From positions 806,001-870,000 of the forward strand of contig NZ_CP024633.1 in NCBI RefSeq assembly GCF_004924335.1: 64,000 bases of DNA, given 5' to 3'. This stretch comes from Mycobacteroides salmoniphilum (GTDB lineage Bacteria; Actinomycetota; Actinomycetes; Mycobacteriales; Mycobacteriaceae). The position numbers and the translations under genes were made by a program. Shown one piece after another: positions 33,182 through 41,945 of the stretch (within the stretch, counting starts at the first letter, position 1; each line of letters starts with the position of its first letter). The notes beneath the pieces were generated by a model. It made no database searches, was not told the DNA's origin, and saw nothing but the letters and a program-made list of their open reading frames with translations.

Positions 33182-34366
33182 ATGGCGAAGATCTTGTGTG
33201 TGCTCTACCCCGATCCGGTGACGGGCTATCCGCCCGTGTACGCCCGGGACTCGATCCCGGTCATCGGCGACTACCCCGACGGGCAGAGCCTGCCGACCCC
33301 GTCAGCCATCGATTTCAACCCGGGTGAACTGCTCGGGTGTGTATCCGGGGAACTCGGCCTGCGCCGCTACTTGGAGGGGCAGGGGCACGAGCTGGTAGTC
33401 ACCTCCGACAAGGACGGGCCGGACTCGGTGTTCGAGAAGGAGCTGCCCGACGCTGATGTGGTGATTTCCCAGCCCTTCTGGCCCGCGTATCTCAGTGCGG
33501 AGCGGATCGCCAAGGCGCCCAAGCTGAAGTTGGCTTTGACGGCTGGTATCGGCTCGGACCATGTCGATCTGGATGCCGCCATCAAGGCGGGTATCACCGT
33601 CGCCGAGGTGACGTACTGCAACAGCATCAGCGTCGCCGAGCACGCCGTCATGCAGATCCTGGCGTTGGTGCGCAACTACCTGCCGTCGCACCAGTGGGTC
33701 GTCGATGGCGGCTGGAACATCGCCGACAGCGTCGAACGGGCCTACGACCTCGAGGGCTTTGACGTCGGCATCATCGCGGCCGGACGTATCGGTCAAGCCG
33801 TCATGCATCGGCTCAAGCCGTTCGATGTGCGCCTGCACTACTTCGACACCCGTCGGCTGCCTGCCGACGTTGAGCAGGAGCTCGGCCTGACCTACCACCC
33901 GGATGTGCAGTCTCTGGTCGGCTCCGTGGACATCGTCGACATCCACGCCCCGCTGCACCCGCAGACCTATCACCTGTTCGACGCGAACCTGATCAACTCC
34001 ATGCGCCGCGGCTCGTACATCGTGAACACCGCACGTGCCGAGATCATGGTGCGCGATGCGGTGGTCGACGCCCTGCGCAGCGGACAGCTCGCCGGGTATG
34101 CCGGGGATGTTTGGTACCCGCAGCCACCGGCCCCCGATCACCCGTGGCGCACCATGCCCCACGAGGCGATGACCCCGCATGTCTCCGGCACGACGTTGTC
34201 GGCACAGGCCAGGTACGCCGCAGGCACCCGGGAAATCCTCGAAGACTTCTTCGAGGGGCGGCCCATCCGTGACGAGTACCTGATCGTCGAGGGAGGCCAG
34301 CTGGCCGGCACCGGAGCCAAGTCCTACACCGCGGATGGCTCGGCCAGCCCCGGCGCGGGCACCTAA
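33182..34366 (+). CDS. fdh: NAD-dependent formate dehydrogenase
   Basis: Cofactor-free (metal-independent) enzyme oxidising formate to CO2 with NAD; D-2-hydroxyacid dehydrogenase family, 394 aa, the usual length. ATG 33182 has GGAGGAG 5 nt upstream. N-terminal segment MAKILCVLYPDPVTGYPP, substrate loop QPFWPAYLSAERIAKAPKLKLALTAGIGSDHVDL, Rossmann motif VGIIAAGRIGQAV, an Asp in HYFDTRRLP setting NAD specificity, NTARAEIMVRD with the catalytic Arg, and PHEAMTPHVSGTTLSAQARY with the catalytic His and Ser. The leader has a GGCGG/CCGCC hairpin (33150-33167) ending just before the ribosome site. Strong terminator at 34387. Confidence 0.95.
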   Translation: MAKILCVLYPDPVTGYPPVYARDSIPVIGDYPDGQSLPTPSAIDFNPGELLGCVSGELGLRRYLEGQGHELVVTSDKDGPDSVFEKELPDADVVISQPFWPAYLSAERIAKAPKLKLALTAGIGSDHVDLDAAIKAGITVAEVTYCNSISVAEHAVMQILALVRNYLPSHQWVVDGGWNIADSVERAYDLEGFDVGIIAAGRIGQAVMHRLKPFDVRLHYFDTRRLPADVEQELGLTYHPDVQSLVGSVDIVDIHAPLHPQTYHLFDANLINSMRRGSYIVNTARAEIMVRDAVVDALRSGQLAGYAGDVWYPQPPAPDHPWRTMPHEAMTPHVSGTTLSAQARYAAGTREILEDFFEGRPIRDEYLIVEGGQLAGTGAKSYTADGSASPGAGT

Positions 34367-34386
34367 ACGCCCAAGAGAAAGCCATG

Positions 34387-34423
34387 AGACCGCTGTCGGG
34401 GACTGATTCCTCGACAGCGGTCT
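34387..34423 (+). terminator. hairpin terminator after fdh
   Basis: AGACCGCTGTCG (34387-34398) pairs perfectly with CGACAGCGGTCT (34412-34423), 12 bp, 13-nt loop, 20 bp after the fdh stop. No U-run. Confidence 0.75.
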
Positions 34424-34521
34424 GGGGCCCGACACACCTCAGCAACAGTTGGCATGGATCCGGCGGGATCTGGCATCGATTGGCAGTGTCAGGACCGGCG
34501 CATCCTGGCACCATCGCCTTC

Positions 34522-34896
34522 ATGAGCCACAACACAACACTGCGCAAAGCGGCAGCCGGGTTCTACGCGGGAATCGGCGTCTTCGCCCTCGTGAAACCCG
34601 CGCTGGTGCCCCAGATGTTCGGCGGCGACGCGCCGACCAGCGAGTCACGCACCGAGATTCGCGCCGTGTACGGAGGCATCCCGTTGGCCTTCGCGCTGGC
34701 CCTGGCGCGGGCTGGGGACGATAGCCCGCGATCCGCCGGTCTACGTGCCACGGTGCGTTATGCCAGTTATGGCATGGGGCTCACGCGATTGGTGTCGGGC
34801 GGGTTTGAACGACGGGTGCGACCGTGGCCCACAGGGCTTTTCGCGGCGCTGGAGGTGGCCGCGGGTGTGGCTCTTTCCGAGCGATCGAATACCTGA
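34522..34896 (+). CDS. small membrane protein, DUF4345-like
   Basis: 124 aa from ATG 34522 (MSHNTTLRKAAAGFYAGIGVFALVKPALVPQMFGG). Three to four weak hydrophobic helices, with RTEIRAVYGGIPLAFALALAR and YGMGLTRLVSGGFE in the positions typical of DUF4345/DUF4267 proteins. No ribosome site is visible, so a leaderless transcript or a different start is possible. It is followed after 4 bp by a second small membrane protein of similar layout; together they look like a two-gene operon. Function unknown. Confidence 0.7.
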   Translation: MSHNTTLRKAAAGFYAGIGVFALVKPALVPQMFGGDAPTSESRTEIRAVYGGIPLAFALALARAGDDSPRSAGLRATVRYASYGMGLTRLVSGGFERRVRPWPTGLFAALEVAAGVALSERSNT

Positions 34897-34900
34897 CGAT

Positions 34901-35269
34901 ATGAGTCTCAATAGAGCACTACGAGGAATTGCGGTCGGACGCGTCGCTTCGGGAGTTGTCGGTTTGGCGGTCCCGCAATTGATGGCACGATGGAGCCGGG
35001 TGCCGGCTACCCCTGAGTTGTCCTATGTGACAAGGGTCTTTGGTGCACGCGCGATAGCCCTGGGTGTGGGTTACCTGACGTGTCCCGAGTCGGAGCGGCC
35101 GCGGTGGCAGCGACTGGCCCTGATGGTGGACACCCTCGACACCACACACGGTGTCGCTCATGTGCTGCGCGGGGATCTGCCGCGACCGGCGGCGGTCTTC
35201 TGGGCGACCTTCACCGGCAGCTTCATGGTGCTGGGTGCGTCCAAGCTTGCGAGGGACTTAGCGTCCTGA
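34901..35269 (+). CDS. small membrane protein, DUF4267-like
   Basis: 122 aa from ATG 34901, 4 bp after the stop of the previous gene, with which it is probably co-translated. MSLNRALRGIAVGRVASGVVGLAVPQLMARW, then VTRVFGARAIALGVGYL and a C-terminal helix AAVFWATFTGSFMVLGASKLA. Same general layout as its neighbour, perhaps an ancient duplication. Function unknown. Confidence 0.7.
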   Translation: MSLNRALRGIAVGRVASGVVGLAVPQLMARWSRVPATPELSYVTRVFGARAIALGVGYLTCPESERPRWQRLALMVDTLDTTHGVAHVLRGDLPRPAAVFWATFTGSFMVLGASKLARDLAS

Positions 35270-35290
35270 CCGGTGCGATCAATGCCAATA

Positions 35291-35335
35291 TTTACGCTCG
35301 CGCTACCCGCGTAAACGGGCAACTGACTCGCGAGT
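35291..35335. promoter_or_regulatory. two inverted repeats upstream of the thiolase
   Basis: TTTACGC (35291-35297) and GCGTAAA (35309-35315) form a 7-bp inverted repeat with an 11-bp spacer; ACTCGCGAGT (35326-35335) is a perfect 10-bp palindrome ending 12 bp before the thiolase ATG. Both are operator candidates, possibly for a fatty-acid-responsive TetR protein, but no such gene is adjacent. Confidence 0.45.
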
Positions 35336-35347
35336 AAGCTCGCCGCC

Positions 35348-36628
35348 ATGACCGCTCATGCCAAGCGCCGCGCCGTCATCGTCGCGGGCGCGCGCACTCC
35401 ATTCGTCCGGGCCTTCGGGGACTTCACCCGCATCGACACCATCGCACTGGCCGACGAGGCTGTGCGTGGTCTGCTCGATAACACCAAGATCTCCTCCCAT
35501 GAGATCGAGGCCATCGTGTGGGGCGGTGTCATCCTGCCGGCGGGTGCGCCAAACATCGCTCGCGAGATCGCGCTCGATCTGAAGCTTGGCCACGGCGTCG
35601 AGGGACACACCGTCACCCGCGCGTGCGCGTCCGGTCTGCAGGCCATCACCACCGCGGCCGCCGCGATCGAGCGCGGCGAGTACGACGTGATGATCGCCGG
35701 TGGCTCCGATTCCACCTCCAATGCCGGAGTCAACTTGCCGCAGAAGCTCATTCACGCCGCGGCCCCGCTCGCCCTGGGCAAGCCCAAGCCGAAGGACTAC
35801 CTCGACGCCGCACTGAGCCTGGCGCCCTTCACCGGACTGCTGCCGCGCCGACCCAAGATCGAAGAGCGGACCACCGGTGAGGTGATGGGGGAGTCGGCCG
35901 ACAAGATGGCCAAGATCCACGGCATCACCCGTGAGGCGCAGGACGAGTTCGCGGTGCGCTCGCACCGTCGCGCGGCCGCCGCCATCAAGTCGGGACGCTT
36001 CGATCGTGAGGTGGTGCCCGTCAACGGCGTCACCCGCGATGGACTGGTCCGCGAGAACACCAGTGTGGAGAAGCTCGCGACGCTGAAGCCGGTCTTCAAC
36101 CGCGACGGCACGGTGACCGCCGGTAACGCCAGTCCGCTGACCGATGGCGCTGCCGCGGTGCTGCTGATGAGCGAGGAGAAGGCGCGTGCTCTCGGTCTGC
36201 AGCCGTTGGCCGCGTTCCGGTCCTGGAGCTACGTCAGCGTCGATCCCGCCGACGAGGTGCTCATCGGACCGGCCATCTCGATGCCGCGGGCGCTGGAAAA
36301 GGCGGGACTAACCCTCGCCGACGTCGACTACATCGACATCCACGAGGCCTTTGCCGCACAGACCCTTTCGGTGCTGGAGGCCCTCGGCTCCAAGAAGTGG
36401 GCGGCCGAGCGGCTGGGGCGCTCGGAGGCCGTAGGCACGCCCGATATCGACAAGGTCAATGTGCACGGCGGCTCGGTGTCGATCGGTCACCCGTTTGGTG
36501 CCACCGGCGCCCGCATGGTCACCACCATGGCCAATGAGTTGGCGCTCACCGGGAAAAGCACTGCGCTGCTGGGCATTTGCGCGGCCGGCGGCCACGGCGC
36601 CAGCGCTGTGCTCGAACGCGTGGAGTAA
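35348..36628 (+). CDS. acetyl-CoA acyltransferase (thiolase II family, FadI/FadA2-like)
   Basis: Cleaves 3-ketoacyl-CoA in beta-oxidation, or runs in reverse. 426 aa, the length of FadI-type thiolases. Active-site features: RACASGLQAITTAA with the nucleophile Cys93, IDIHEAFAAQTLSVL, GGSVSIGHPFGATGAR and ICAAGGHGASAVLER with Cys411. ATG 35348; ribosome site weak, and the palindromes upstream may overlap the promoter. No fadB/fadJ partner is adjacent on this strand. A bidirectional terminator separates it from the convergent mce operon. Confidence 0.93.
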   Translation: MTAHAKRRAVIVAGARTPFVRAFGDFTRIDTIALADEAVRGLLDNTKISSHEIEAIVWGGVILPAGAPNIAREIALDLKLGHGVEGHTVTRACASGLQAITTAAAAIERGEYDVMIAGGSDSTSNAGVNLPQKLIHAAAPLALGKPKPKDYLDAALSLAPFTGLLPRRPKIEERTTGEVMGESADKMAKIHGITREAQDEFAVRSHRRAAAAIKSGRFDREVVPVNGVTRDGLVRENTSVEKLATLKPVFNRDGTVTAGNASPLTDGAAAVLLMSEEKARALGLQPLAAFRSWSYVSVDPADEVLIGPAISMPRALEKAGLTLADVDYIDIHEAFAAQTLSVLEALGSKKWAAERLGRSEAVGTPDIDKVNVHGGSVSIGHPFGATGARMVTTMANELALTGKSTALLGICAAGGHGASAVLERVE

Positions 36629-36637
36629 TCCAGAAAA

Positions 36638-36686
36638 CGGAAAATGCCCGCCTACAAGCGTTGTCGCTCGTAGGCGGGCATTTCCG
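36638..36686. terminator. bidirectional terminator between thiolase and mce operon
   Basis: A hairpin with stem CGGAAAATGCCCGCCTAC against GTAGGCGGGCATTTCCG (one bulge), continued by AGCG/CGCT near the loop. It has A-rich and T-rich flanks on the two sides and lies 10 bp after the thiolase stop and 8 bp from the stop of the last mce-operon gene, so it can serve both. Confidence 0.85.
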
Positions 36687-36693
36687 TTGCGTT

Positions 36694-37491
36694 CTAGCCT
36701 CCGTACCCGGGCTTCAGGATCGGTGCGATGGCGCCGATCGGAATATGCGCCTCGACGCTGCCGCCGTCCATCGAGTACACCCGCTGGCCGGGGGAGTAGT
36801 CGATCGGATAGTCATGCGCCACGGGGTAATCCGGCATGTAGATGATCAGCTCGTCCGGTGTCAGCGCCCACGCCTTGTACGCACCGGAATACACCTTGTC
36901 CGGGGTCCAGCGGTCGGGTGTGAACGGGTAGGTCTGCGGGGTGTGCCCCGGCGCCGACCGGTCCAGAGCTTCGATGATGAACGGCTCGGCGATCGGCGGG
37001 ATGGCGTTCAAATCGCCACCCTTAAGAATGTCGGCGAGCGTGATGCGCTTACCGCCGTCGTAGTTGAAGGTCCGGTAGGCGTTGTTCACCTGCGGGCCAT
37101 TGGCGTGGTAATCCTCGTGAAACACGATGGACGTGGTGCTGCCGTGGTTGAAGATCTGGAAGTTCTCCTCGCCATAGCTGTCCTGAATCATGTCAGCGCC
37201 CTTGGCTTTCCAGTTGTTGTACAGATTGCGCAGGTAGTCACGGATGGCGGGGTTGCTGTCCACCAACTCGGGGATGGCGACCTTGATATCGCGATCTGCC
37301 TTACGCGGCGAGCTCACCACCGTGTGGCAGTAGAGCCCGTCGAAGTTGCCGCCGAGTTCGCCGCAGAAGGACTGCGCCGAGGCTGACGCCAACGGCGCGC
37401 TACTGATGGCCGCGCTGATTACCAGGGCAGCGGCTGCCCCTCCCGTAACCCCTCGGGCTGCCCGCCCGGTGAAGAGCTTAGAAATCCGCAT
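36694..37491 (-). CDS. secreted DUF3298/MPT64-like protein
   Basis: 265 aa. Signal peptide (ARGVTGGAAAALVISAAISSAPLASASA) is followed by CGELGGNFDGLYCHTVVSSPRKADRDIKVAIPELVDSNPAIRDYLR, then FNYDGGKRITLADILKGGDLNAIPPIAEPFIIEAL and a C-terminal ELIIYMPDYPVAHDYPID, which is the DUF3298/RsiV pattern of Mtb MPT64-type antigens. ATG 37491 has AAAGG about 6 nt upstream. It starts 18 bp after mas and is the last gene of the mce run. Exported, function unknown. Confidence 0.85.
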   Translation of the reverse strand: MRISKLFTGRAARGVTGGAAAALVISAAISSAPLASASAQSFCGELGGNFDGLYCHTVVSSPRKADRDIKVAIPELVDSNPAIRDYLRNLYNNWKAKGADMIQDSYGEENFQIFNHGSTTSIVFHEDYHANGPQVNNAYRTFNYDGGKRITLADILKGGDLNAIPPIAEPFIIEALDRSAPGHTPQTYPFTPDRWTPDKVYSGAYKAWALTPDELIIYMPDYPVAHDYPIDYSPGQRVYSMDGGSVEAHIPIGAIAPILKPGYGG

Positions 37492-37509
37492 GATGACCTT
37501 TCCGGCGGT

Positions 37510-38187
37510 TTACAGGTACTCCAGCTTGCTCGCTAGCCAACGGCCATCGATCTTTTCCATGGTGATCTTCATCCGGCTACGGTCGATCCGCGGATCGGGC
37601 CGCTGGGTGTTGGTGATGCTCTGATCGACCATCATCAGCAGCACGACCTTGTCCGGAGACTTGTATTGGATCGCCGAGTTGACGACCTTGCCGTGCGCGG
37701 CGGCCTTGTTGTCGACCAGCAGCTGGCGCAGCTGCACGCTGGCCTTGGTGAACTCGTTCTTGAGATCACCGGTTGATCCGTTGAGGATCTGCCGGAAGTT
37801 CTCGTCCACGCTGCTGGTGTCGATGCTGGTCAGGATCTCCGTGTAGGGCACGGCGATGGCCTGTGCCTGCTCGCCGGCCGCGTCGATCTGGTGCTGCTGC
37901 CAGACCTTCCAGCCCACGACACCCGAGAACACGAGAGCGCCCACCAGGATTGCCGCGACGGCCCCGATGACGGCGTAGCGTACCCACGTCACTGCTGACG
38001 GCGAGCTCTCCTCGTCGTCAAGGCTGGGAGCATCCGAATCAGACACAGCTGTCGATTCGGCATCGTCGGTCTCGTCGGTGTCGGTCGAGTCGGTCTCCGC
38101 AGCAGTGTCCGCGGCTTCCTTCTCGTCGACCTTTTCCGTGTCGGCGTCGCTTGTGGAGTCGACGTCTTCTTTGGTCATAGCGACCAC
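37510..38187 (-). CDS. Mce-associated membrane protein (Mas)
   Basis: 225 aa. Acidic Asp/Glu/Ser/Thr-rich cytosolic N-terminus (about 1-65), one membrane helix (YAVIGAVAAILVGALVFSGVVGWKVW) and an extracytoplasmic NTF2-like domain (TSIDTSSVDENFRQILNGSTGDLKNEFTK). GTG 38187 has AAGGAG 8 nt upstream; ATG 38178 is the alternative. Such proteins follow mceF in most mce operons and stabilise the complex (OrfY/LucB-type roles are known in Mtb). Confidence 0.88.
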   Translation of the reverse strand: MVAMTKEDVDSTSDADTEKVDEKEAADTAAETDSTDTDETDDAESTAVSDSDAPSLDDEESSPSAVTWVRYAVIGAVAAILVGALVFSGVVGWKVWQQHQIDAAGEQAQAIAVPYTEILTSIDTSSVDENFRQILNGSTGDLKNEFTKASVQLRQLLVDNKAAAHGKVVNSAIQYKSPDKVVLLMMVDQSITNTQRPDPRIDRSRMKITMEKIDGRWLASKLEYL

Positions 38188-38224
38188 GGTAGTAGCTCCT
38201 TGAATCTGATTCGCAGGTCAGGCG

Positions 38225-39475
38225 TCAACGCGGGGGTTCGATCGGCAGTGTCGGTCCACCATAGGTGGTCGGTACCTGGAACCGGCCCTTCGGTGTCGGA
38301 TCGGACTTCTTCTCCATGTCGGCGCCCATCGGCGGCCCGGCGGTGTCGTCCCCTGCTGGTCGTGGCGCATTCTTGGCGCCACGGATCAGGACCGCCGGAT
38401 CCTGGTCCGCGCAGTAGTTGGCGTAGAGGAACGGTTCGGGGTAGTCGGCGGCCGACAGCGGCAGCCGTGGCGTCGGGTAGTCGCACACGTAGCGCGGGTA
38501 CAGATCGGCGGTGGCCCAGATGCCGCCGTCATGCATGATGCTCATCAGTGCGTCGAACACCGAGGCCCGGTAGTTGGGGAACAGCGCGTTAAGGGCGGGA
38601 ACACGCAGGTAGAGCAGCCGTGAGGCGGTCGCCAGGTTGCCCAGCAGGGTCACCATGGTGTCCGAGTTGTCCGCGAACAGGTTGTCCACCGCGCCCAGGG
38701 TCTTCGGGGTCTGATCCACCAGGGTGCGGTAGCCGTTCTGCATCTTCTCGATACCGCGCAGTGTCCGGCCCAGTTCGTTCGCGGTGGACTTGATACCGGA
38801 GTTCTTGTCGGCCGCCAGGGTCAGCACCACCCGGCTGGTCTTGAGGAGGCTGGTGGTCTCCGGGAGCACCGAATCGAGGGTGCTCAGCAGGAAGGTGCCA
38901 CCGTCGATGATCTCGGTGAGCTTGCGCGGCCCCTCCTTGCTCAGGCTCAGTTCCTTCTTGATGAGCTCGAGTTTCTTGGGATCTATCTGCGCGAGCAGGC
39001 CGTCCGCGTCGGCGAGCAGCTTGGCCAGCGTCACGGGCACCGTGGCGCCCTCGGAGATCACGGCGCCGTCCTTGAGGAACGGACCCTGATCCGAGACACC
39101 CTCGAAGTTGATGTACTGCTCGCCGGCGGGAGACAGGCCGGTGACGCGCACCTTGGCGGTGACGGGGATCTTGTACTTCGACTGGATCTCGGCGACCGCG
39201 TCGACACCCTGCTGGGTGATCGCCAGCGATTGCACCGTGCCGATCTTCACGCCGCGCAGCGCGACGTCCTGGTTGGGCAGCAGACCGCCCGATTCGGGAA
39301 GCTGCACCTTGACGCGGTAGGTACCCGAGAACGGGCTGATGCGCAGGGCGCCGACGGTGAGGTAGGCGATCGCGATCAGCAGCACCGATGCCAGCGCGAT
39401 GCCCGAGAGCACCATCTTCTTGCGGTGCCCGGCACGAACGGTGCCGACGATGCCATTGGCGAGAGCGTTGATCAC
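38225..39475 (-). CDS. mceF: Mce family protein MceF
   Basis: Sixth Mce subunit, 416 aa. N-terminal helix VLSGIALASVLLIAIAYLTVGALRI, then the MlaD/Mce domain (GTYRVKVQLPESGGLLPNQDVALRGVKIGTVQSLAIT..., GLSPAGEQYINFEG), a helical needle part (ELIKKELSLSKEGPRKLTEIIDG..., FADNSDTMVTLLGNLATASRLLYL) and a Pro-rich C-terminus. GTG 39475 overlaps the mceE stop (GTGA). Subunits A-F are thought to form a hexameric tube for lipid transfer across the envelope. Confidence 0.93.
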   Translation of the reverse strand: MINALANGIVGTVRAGHRKKMVLSGIALASVLLIAIAYLTVGALRISPFSGTYRVKVQLPESGGLLPNQDVALRGVKIGTVQSLAITQQGVDAVAEIQSKYKIPVTAKVRVTGLSPAGEQYINFEGVSDQGPFLKDGAVISEGATVPVTLAKLLADADGLLAQIDPKKLELIKKELSLSKEGPRKLTEIIDGGTFLLSTLDSVLPETTSLLKTSRVVLTLAADKNSGIKSTANELGRTLRGIEKMQNGYRTLVDQTPKTLGAVDNLFADNSDTMVTLLGNLATASRLLYLRVPALNALFPNYRASVFDALMSIMHDGGIWATADLYPRYVCDYPTPRLPLSAADYPEPFLYANYCADQDPAVLIRGAKNAPRPAGDDTAGPPMGADMEKKSDPTPKGRFQVPTTYGGPTLPIEPPR

Positions 39476-40815
39476 TGGCCCATCACCTCCGGTCCGGGAG
39501 CGGGGCCAGGCGCGGGAGCGGGCACCGGTCCGGGTACGCCTTGAGCGGGAGCCGACGCGGGCTCGGCCTGCCCGGGAGGCGGTACCTGAGCACCCGGGTT
39601 GGACGTCGCCGGCGGGGCGGCTCCGGGCGGCGGGCCCGGCACGCGTTCGATCACACCCGGCTCGGTCGGGCTCGGCCGCATCGGCACGTCATCGCCGTAC
39701 ACACCCTTGCCCACGACGCGTTCCTGCAGGCGCCACAGCGTGTACTTGAAGGAACCGACCAGCTGGGCCCAGTTGTAGCGTTTGGGCCCATGCGAGCCGA
39801 CGTCGCCCTTGAATCCGGCATCGGGGATCGACCCCAGGACCAACCGGTCGATGCTGACACGCACCGAAATCGCATTGCTGGGCGTGGATTTGATGAGCGT
39901 GGTGATCTGCCGGTTGAGGCCGTTGATATCGACTGTCGGATCCTGCGCGATGTCGTTCCACGACTTGGCGATCGTGTTCGCGTCCTTGATGAGGCTGTGT
40001 CCGCTGGTATCGGTGCCCGCGATCGACGGGAATTTCTGCAGCTGCTTGGTGGTGGCGCCGATCTGGAGAACCAGCTGCGAGAGCTGCGCGGTGTTGGCGG
40101 CGAGCGCCTCGGTGGCCGGATCGGCCTCTTTCACGATGTCGGCGAGCGTCTGATTCTTGGTGTCCAGCTGGTCGGCCAACTGCGCGGTCTGGGTGAGCGC
40201 ATCGGAGATTTGTGCGGATCGCGTATTCAACGTTCCCAGTAGACGATTGGAGTCCTTGATCAGATCGCCGAACGCCTGGCCCTGATCGCCGGTCGCCTTA
40301 CCGAACCCATTGATGACGTTGGTCAGGTTGCGCACCGCTCCTCCGTTGGAGACGAGCGCCGCCGAGCTGAGCACGGATTCCACCGTCGCCGCGGCCATCG
40401 TCGAATCAAGGCCGATGGTGTCGCCCTCCCTGAGTGCTGGCGAGTCCGACGTCGCACCGGCTGGGGGGCGAATCGAGACGAAGACATCACCGAGCGGTGT
40501 GGCGGAACGCAACTCGGCGGTGCTGCCCTTGGGGAGACGGACTCCGTGGATGATGCGCAATGTGGTGATGGCGGTGTAGTTGCTCACCCGCATGTCGTCG
40601 ACCTGGCCGACGTCCGCGCCTGCCAGCTTCACCTTGGCGTTGTTCGGGAGATTCAGGATGTTCGAGAACAGGGCCGTCAGGTGGTAGCCGCCCGATCCGA
40701 CGCCGGGGGCGGGCAGCGGTAGGTCGCCCAGGCCGTTGGTTCCGCATCCCGACAGCACGGTGGCAGCCAGCAGCGTTGCCGTGCCCGCCGCTGCCAGTCG
40801 CTTGCGTGTAGCCAT
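39472..40815 (-). CDS. mceE: Mce family lipoprotein MceE
   Basis: Fifth subunit, the lipoprotein of the complex: LAAAGTATLLAATVLSGCG gives a lipobox LSGC. Mce domain (GYHLTALFSNILNLPNNAKVKLAGADVGQVDDMRVSN), long helical region with repeated QLADQLDTKNQTLADI-type segments, and a Pro/Ala-rich C-terminus. ATG 40815 overlaps the mceD stop by one base; the preceding in-frame GTG 40818 is equally possible. 447 aa. Confidence 0.93.
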   Translation of the reverse strand: MATRKRLAAAGTATLLAATVLSGCGTNGLGDLPLPAPGVGSGGYHLTALFSNILNLPNNAKVKLAGADVGQVDDMRVSNYTAITTLRIIHGVRLPKGSTAELRSATPLGDVFVSIRPPAGATSDSPALREGDTIGLDSTMAAATVESVLSSAALVSNGGAVRNLTNVINGFGKATGDQGQAFGDLIKDSNRLLGTLNTRSAQISDALTQTAQLADQLDTKNQTLADIVKEADPATEALAANTAQLSQLVLQIGATTKQLQKFPSIAGTDTSGHSLIKDANTIAKSWNDIAQDPTVDINGLNRQITTLIKSTPSNAISVRVSIDRLVLGSIPDAGFKGDVGSHGPKRYNWAQLVGSFKYTLWRLQERVVGKGVYGDDVPMRPSPTEPGVIERVPGPPPGAAPPATSNPGAQVPPPGQAEPASAPAQGVPGPVPAPAPGPAPGPEVMGQ

Positions 40816-41945
40816 CACTTTTGCCCCATCGCCGCGAGCCCGTCGAGCACGTAGGAGAGGCCGAAATCGGGCCCGTAGTCCTGCAATGTGCCTGTGCTGC
40901 AGCCCAGTTGGCGCAGCCCCATCAGGTTGCAGATCTCCTTGGCTGTCTGACTCTCGAACAGCAGCTTGTCGGTGAGGAACCGTGCACGCAGCGACCCGTT
41001 GTCCTGGTCGATGATGTTGTACAGGTTCTCCACGGCCAGCGGCGCGAGGTCGAGGGTCTCCGCGAGTTCACGCTGGTTGTCCGAGACCGTCTTCAGGGCC
41101 GTGTTGCCGTTGAGGACCGCGGCCTTGATGTGGTCGCGGTTGGCCTCCAGGAGGTCACCGGCCTGTTTGACCAGATCATTGAGCTTGCGGCCGGTGTTAC
41201 CGGTTCCGAGCGCCTCGTCGTCAATGACGCTGCTGAGCTGGTGAATGGTGGTGGAGAACTCGCGCAGCTTCCCGTCGTTGGTGGCCGCGGCGTCGAACAG
41301 TGAGCTGACATTCTTGATGATGGTGGTCATCTGCTCGCGGGTGGTGACGCCGCCTTCGGAGCTGAGCCGCAGTGCTTTCGACAGTTCGTCAAGGCCTGAC
41401 TTGATCTTGTCGCCGTTGCCGTCGGCGACTCCGGCGGCCGCATTGATGATGTCGCCCACTGGCCCCTGGCCGTTGCCGTCGCCCTTGAGCGATACCGACA
41501 ACTTGTCGAGCATGCCCAGCACCCGGTCGAACTCCACCGGTGTCTTGGTCTTGTCCAGCCCGATGGTGTCGCCGTCGTTGAGCGTCGGCCCCCCGCGGTA
41601 AGGCGGGGACAGTTCGACCTGGCGGTCGGTCAGGATCGATGTGGAGAGGGTGACGGCCTGCACGTCGACGGGAACCTTGACGTCCTTGTCGACGGTGAAC
41701 TCCACGTCGACATACCCCGAGCGGGGCGTGATCTTGGTGATTGTGCCGACCGGCATACCCAGCACCGCAACAACATTCGACTCGTAAAGCCCGGAGGCAT
41801 TATCGAACTGGGCGGTCAGCGTGATGTGATCCAACTGGGACTTCACGTAGTACGCGCCCGCGCCGACAATCGCCGCGGCCACGACAGCGATCGCCGCGAT
41901 GACGGCGATGGCTTTGCCTCTTCCGGCACTCTTGCCGCTACTCAT
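40815..41945 (-). CDS. mceD: Mce family protein MceD
   Basis: Fourth subunit, 376 aa from ATG 41945, which overlaps the mceC stop (ATGA). N-terminal helix AIAVIAAIAVVAAAIVGAGAYYV, Mce domain (HITLTAQFDNASGLYESNVVAVLGMPVGTITKITPR, ILTDRQVELSPPYRGGPTL) and helical region. The C-terminus CNLMGLRQLGC..GPDFGLSYVLDGLAAMG is compact, without the Pro-rich tail seen in A, E and F. Confidence 0.93.
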   Translation of the reverse strand: MSSGKSAGRGKAIAVIAAIAVVAAAIVGAGAYYVKSQLDHITLTAQFDNASGLYESNVVAVLGMPVGTITKITPRSGYVDVEFTVDKDVKVPVDVQAVTLSTSILTDRQVELSPPYRGGPTLNDGDTIGLDKTKTPVEFDRVLGMLDKLSVSLKGDGNGQGPVGDIINAAAGVADGNGDKIKSGLDELSKALRLSSEGGVTTREQMTTIIKNVSSLFDAAATNDGKLREFSTTIHQLSSVIDDEALGTGNTGRKLNDLVKQAGDLLEANRDHIKAAVLNGNTALKTVSDNQRELAETLDLAPLAVENLYNIIDQDNGSLRARFLTDKLLFESQTAKEICNLMGLRQLGCSTGTLQDYGPDFGLSYVLDGLAAMGQK

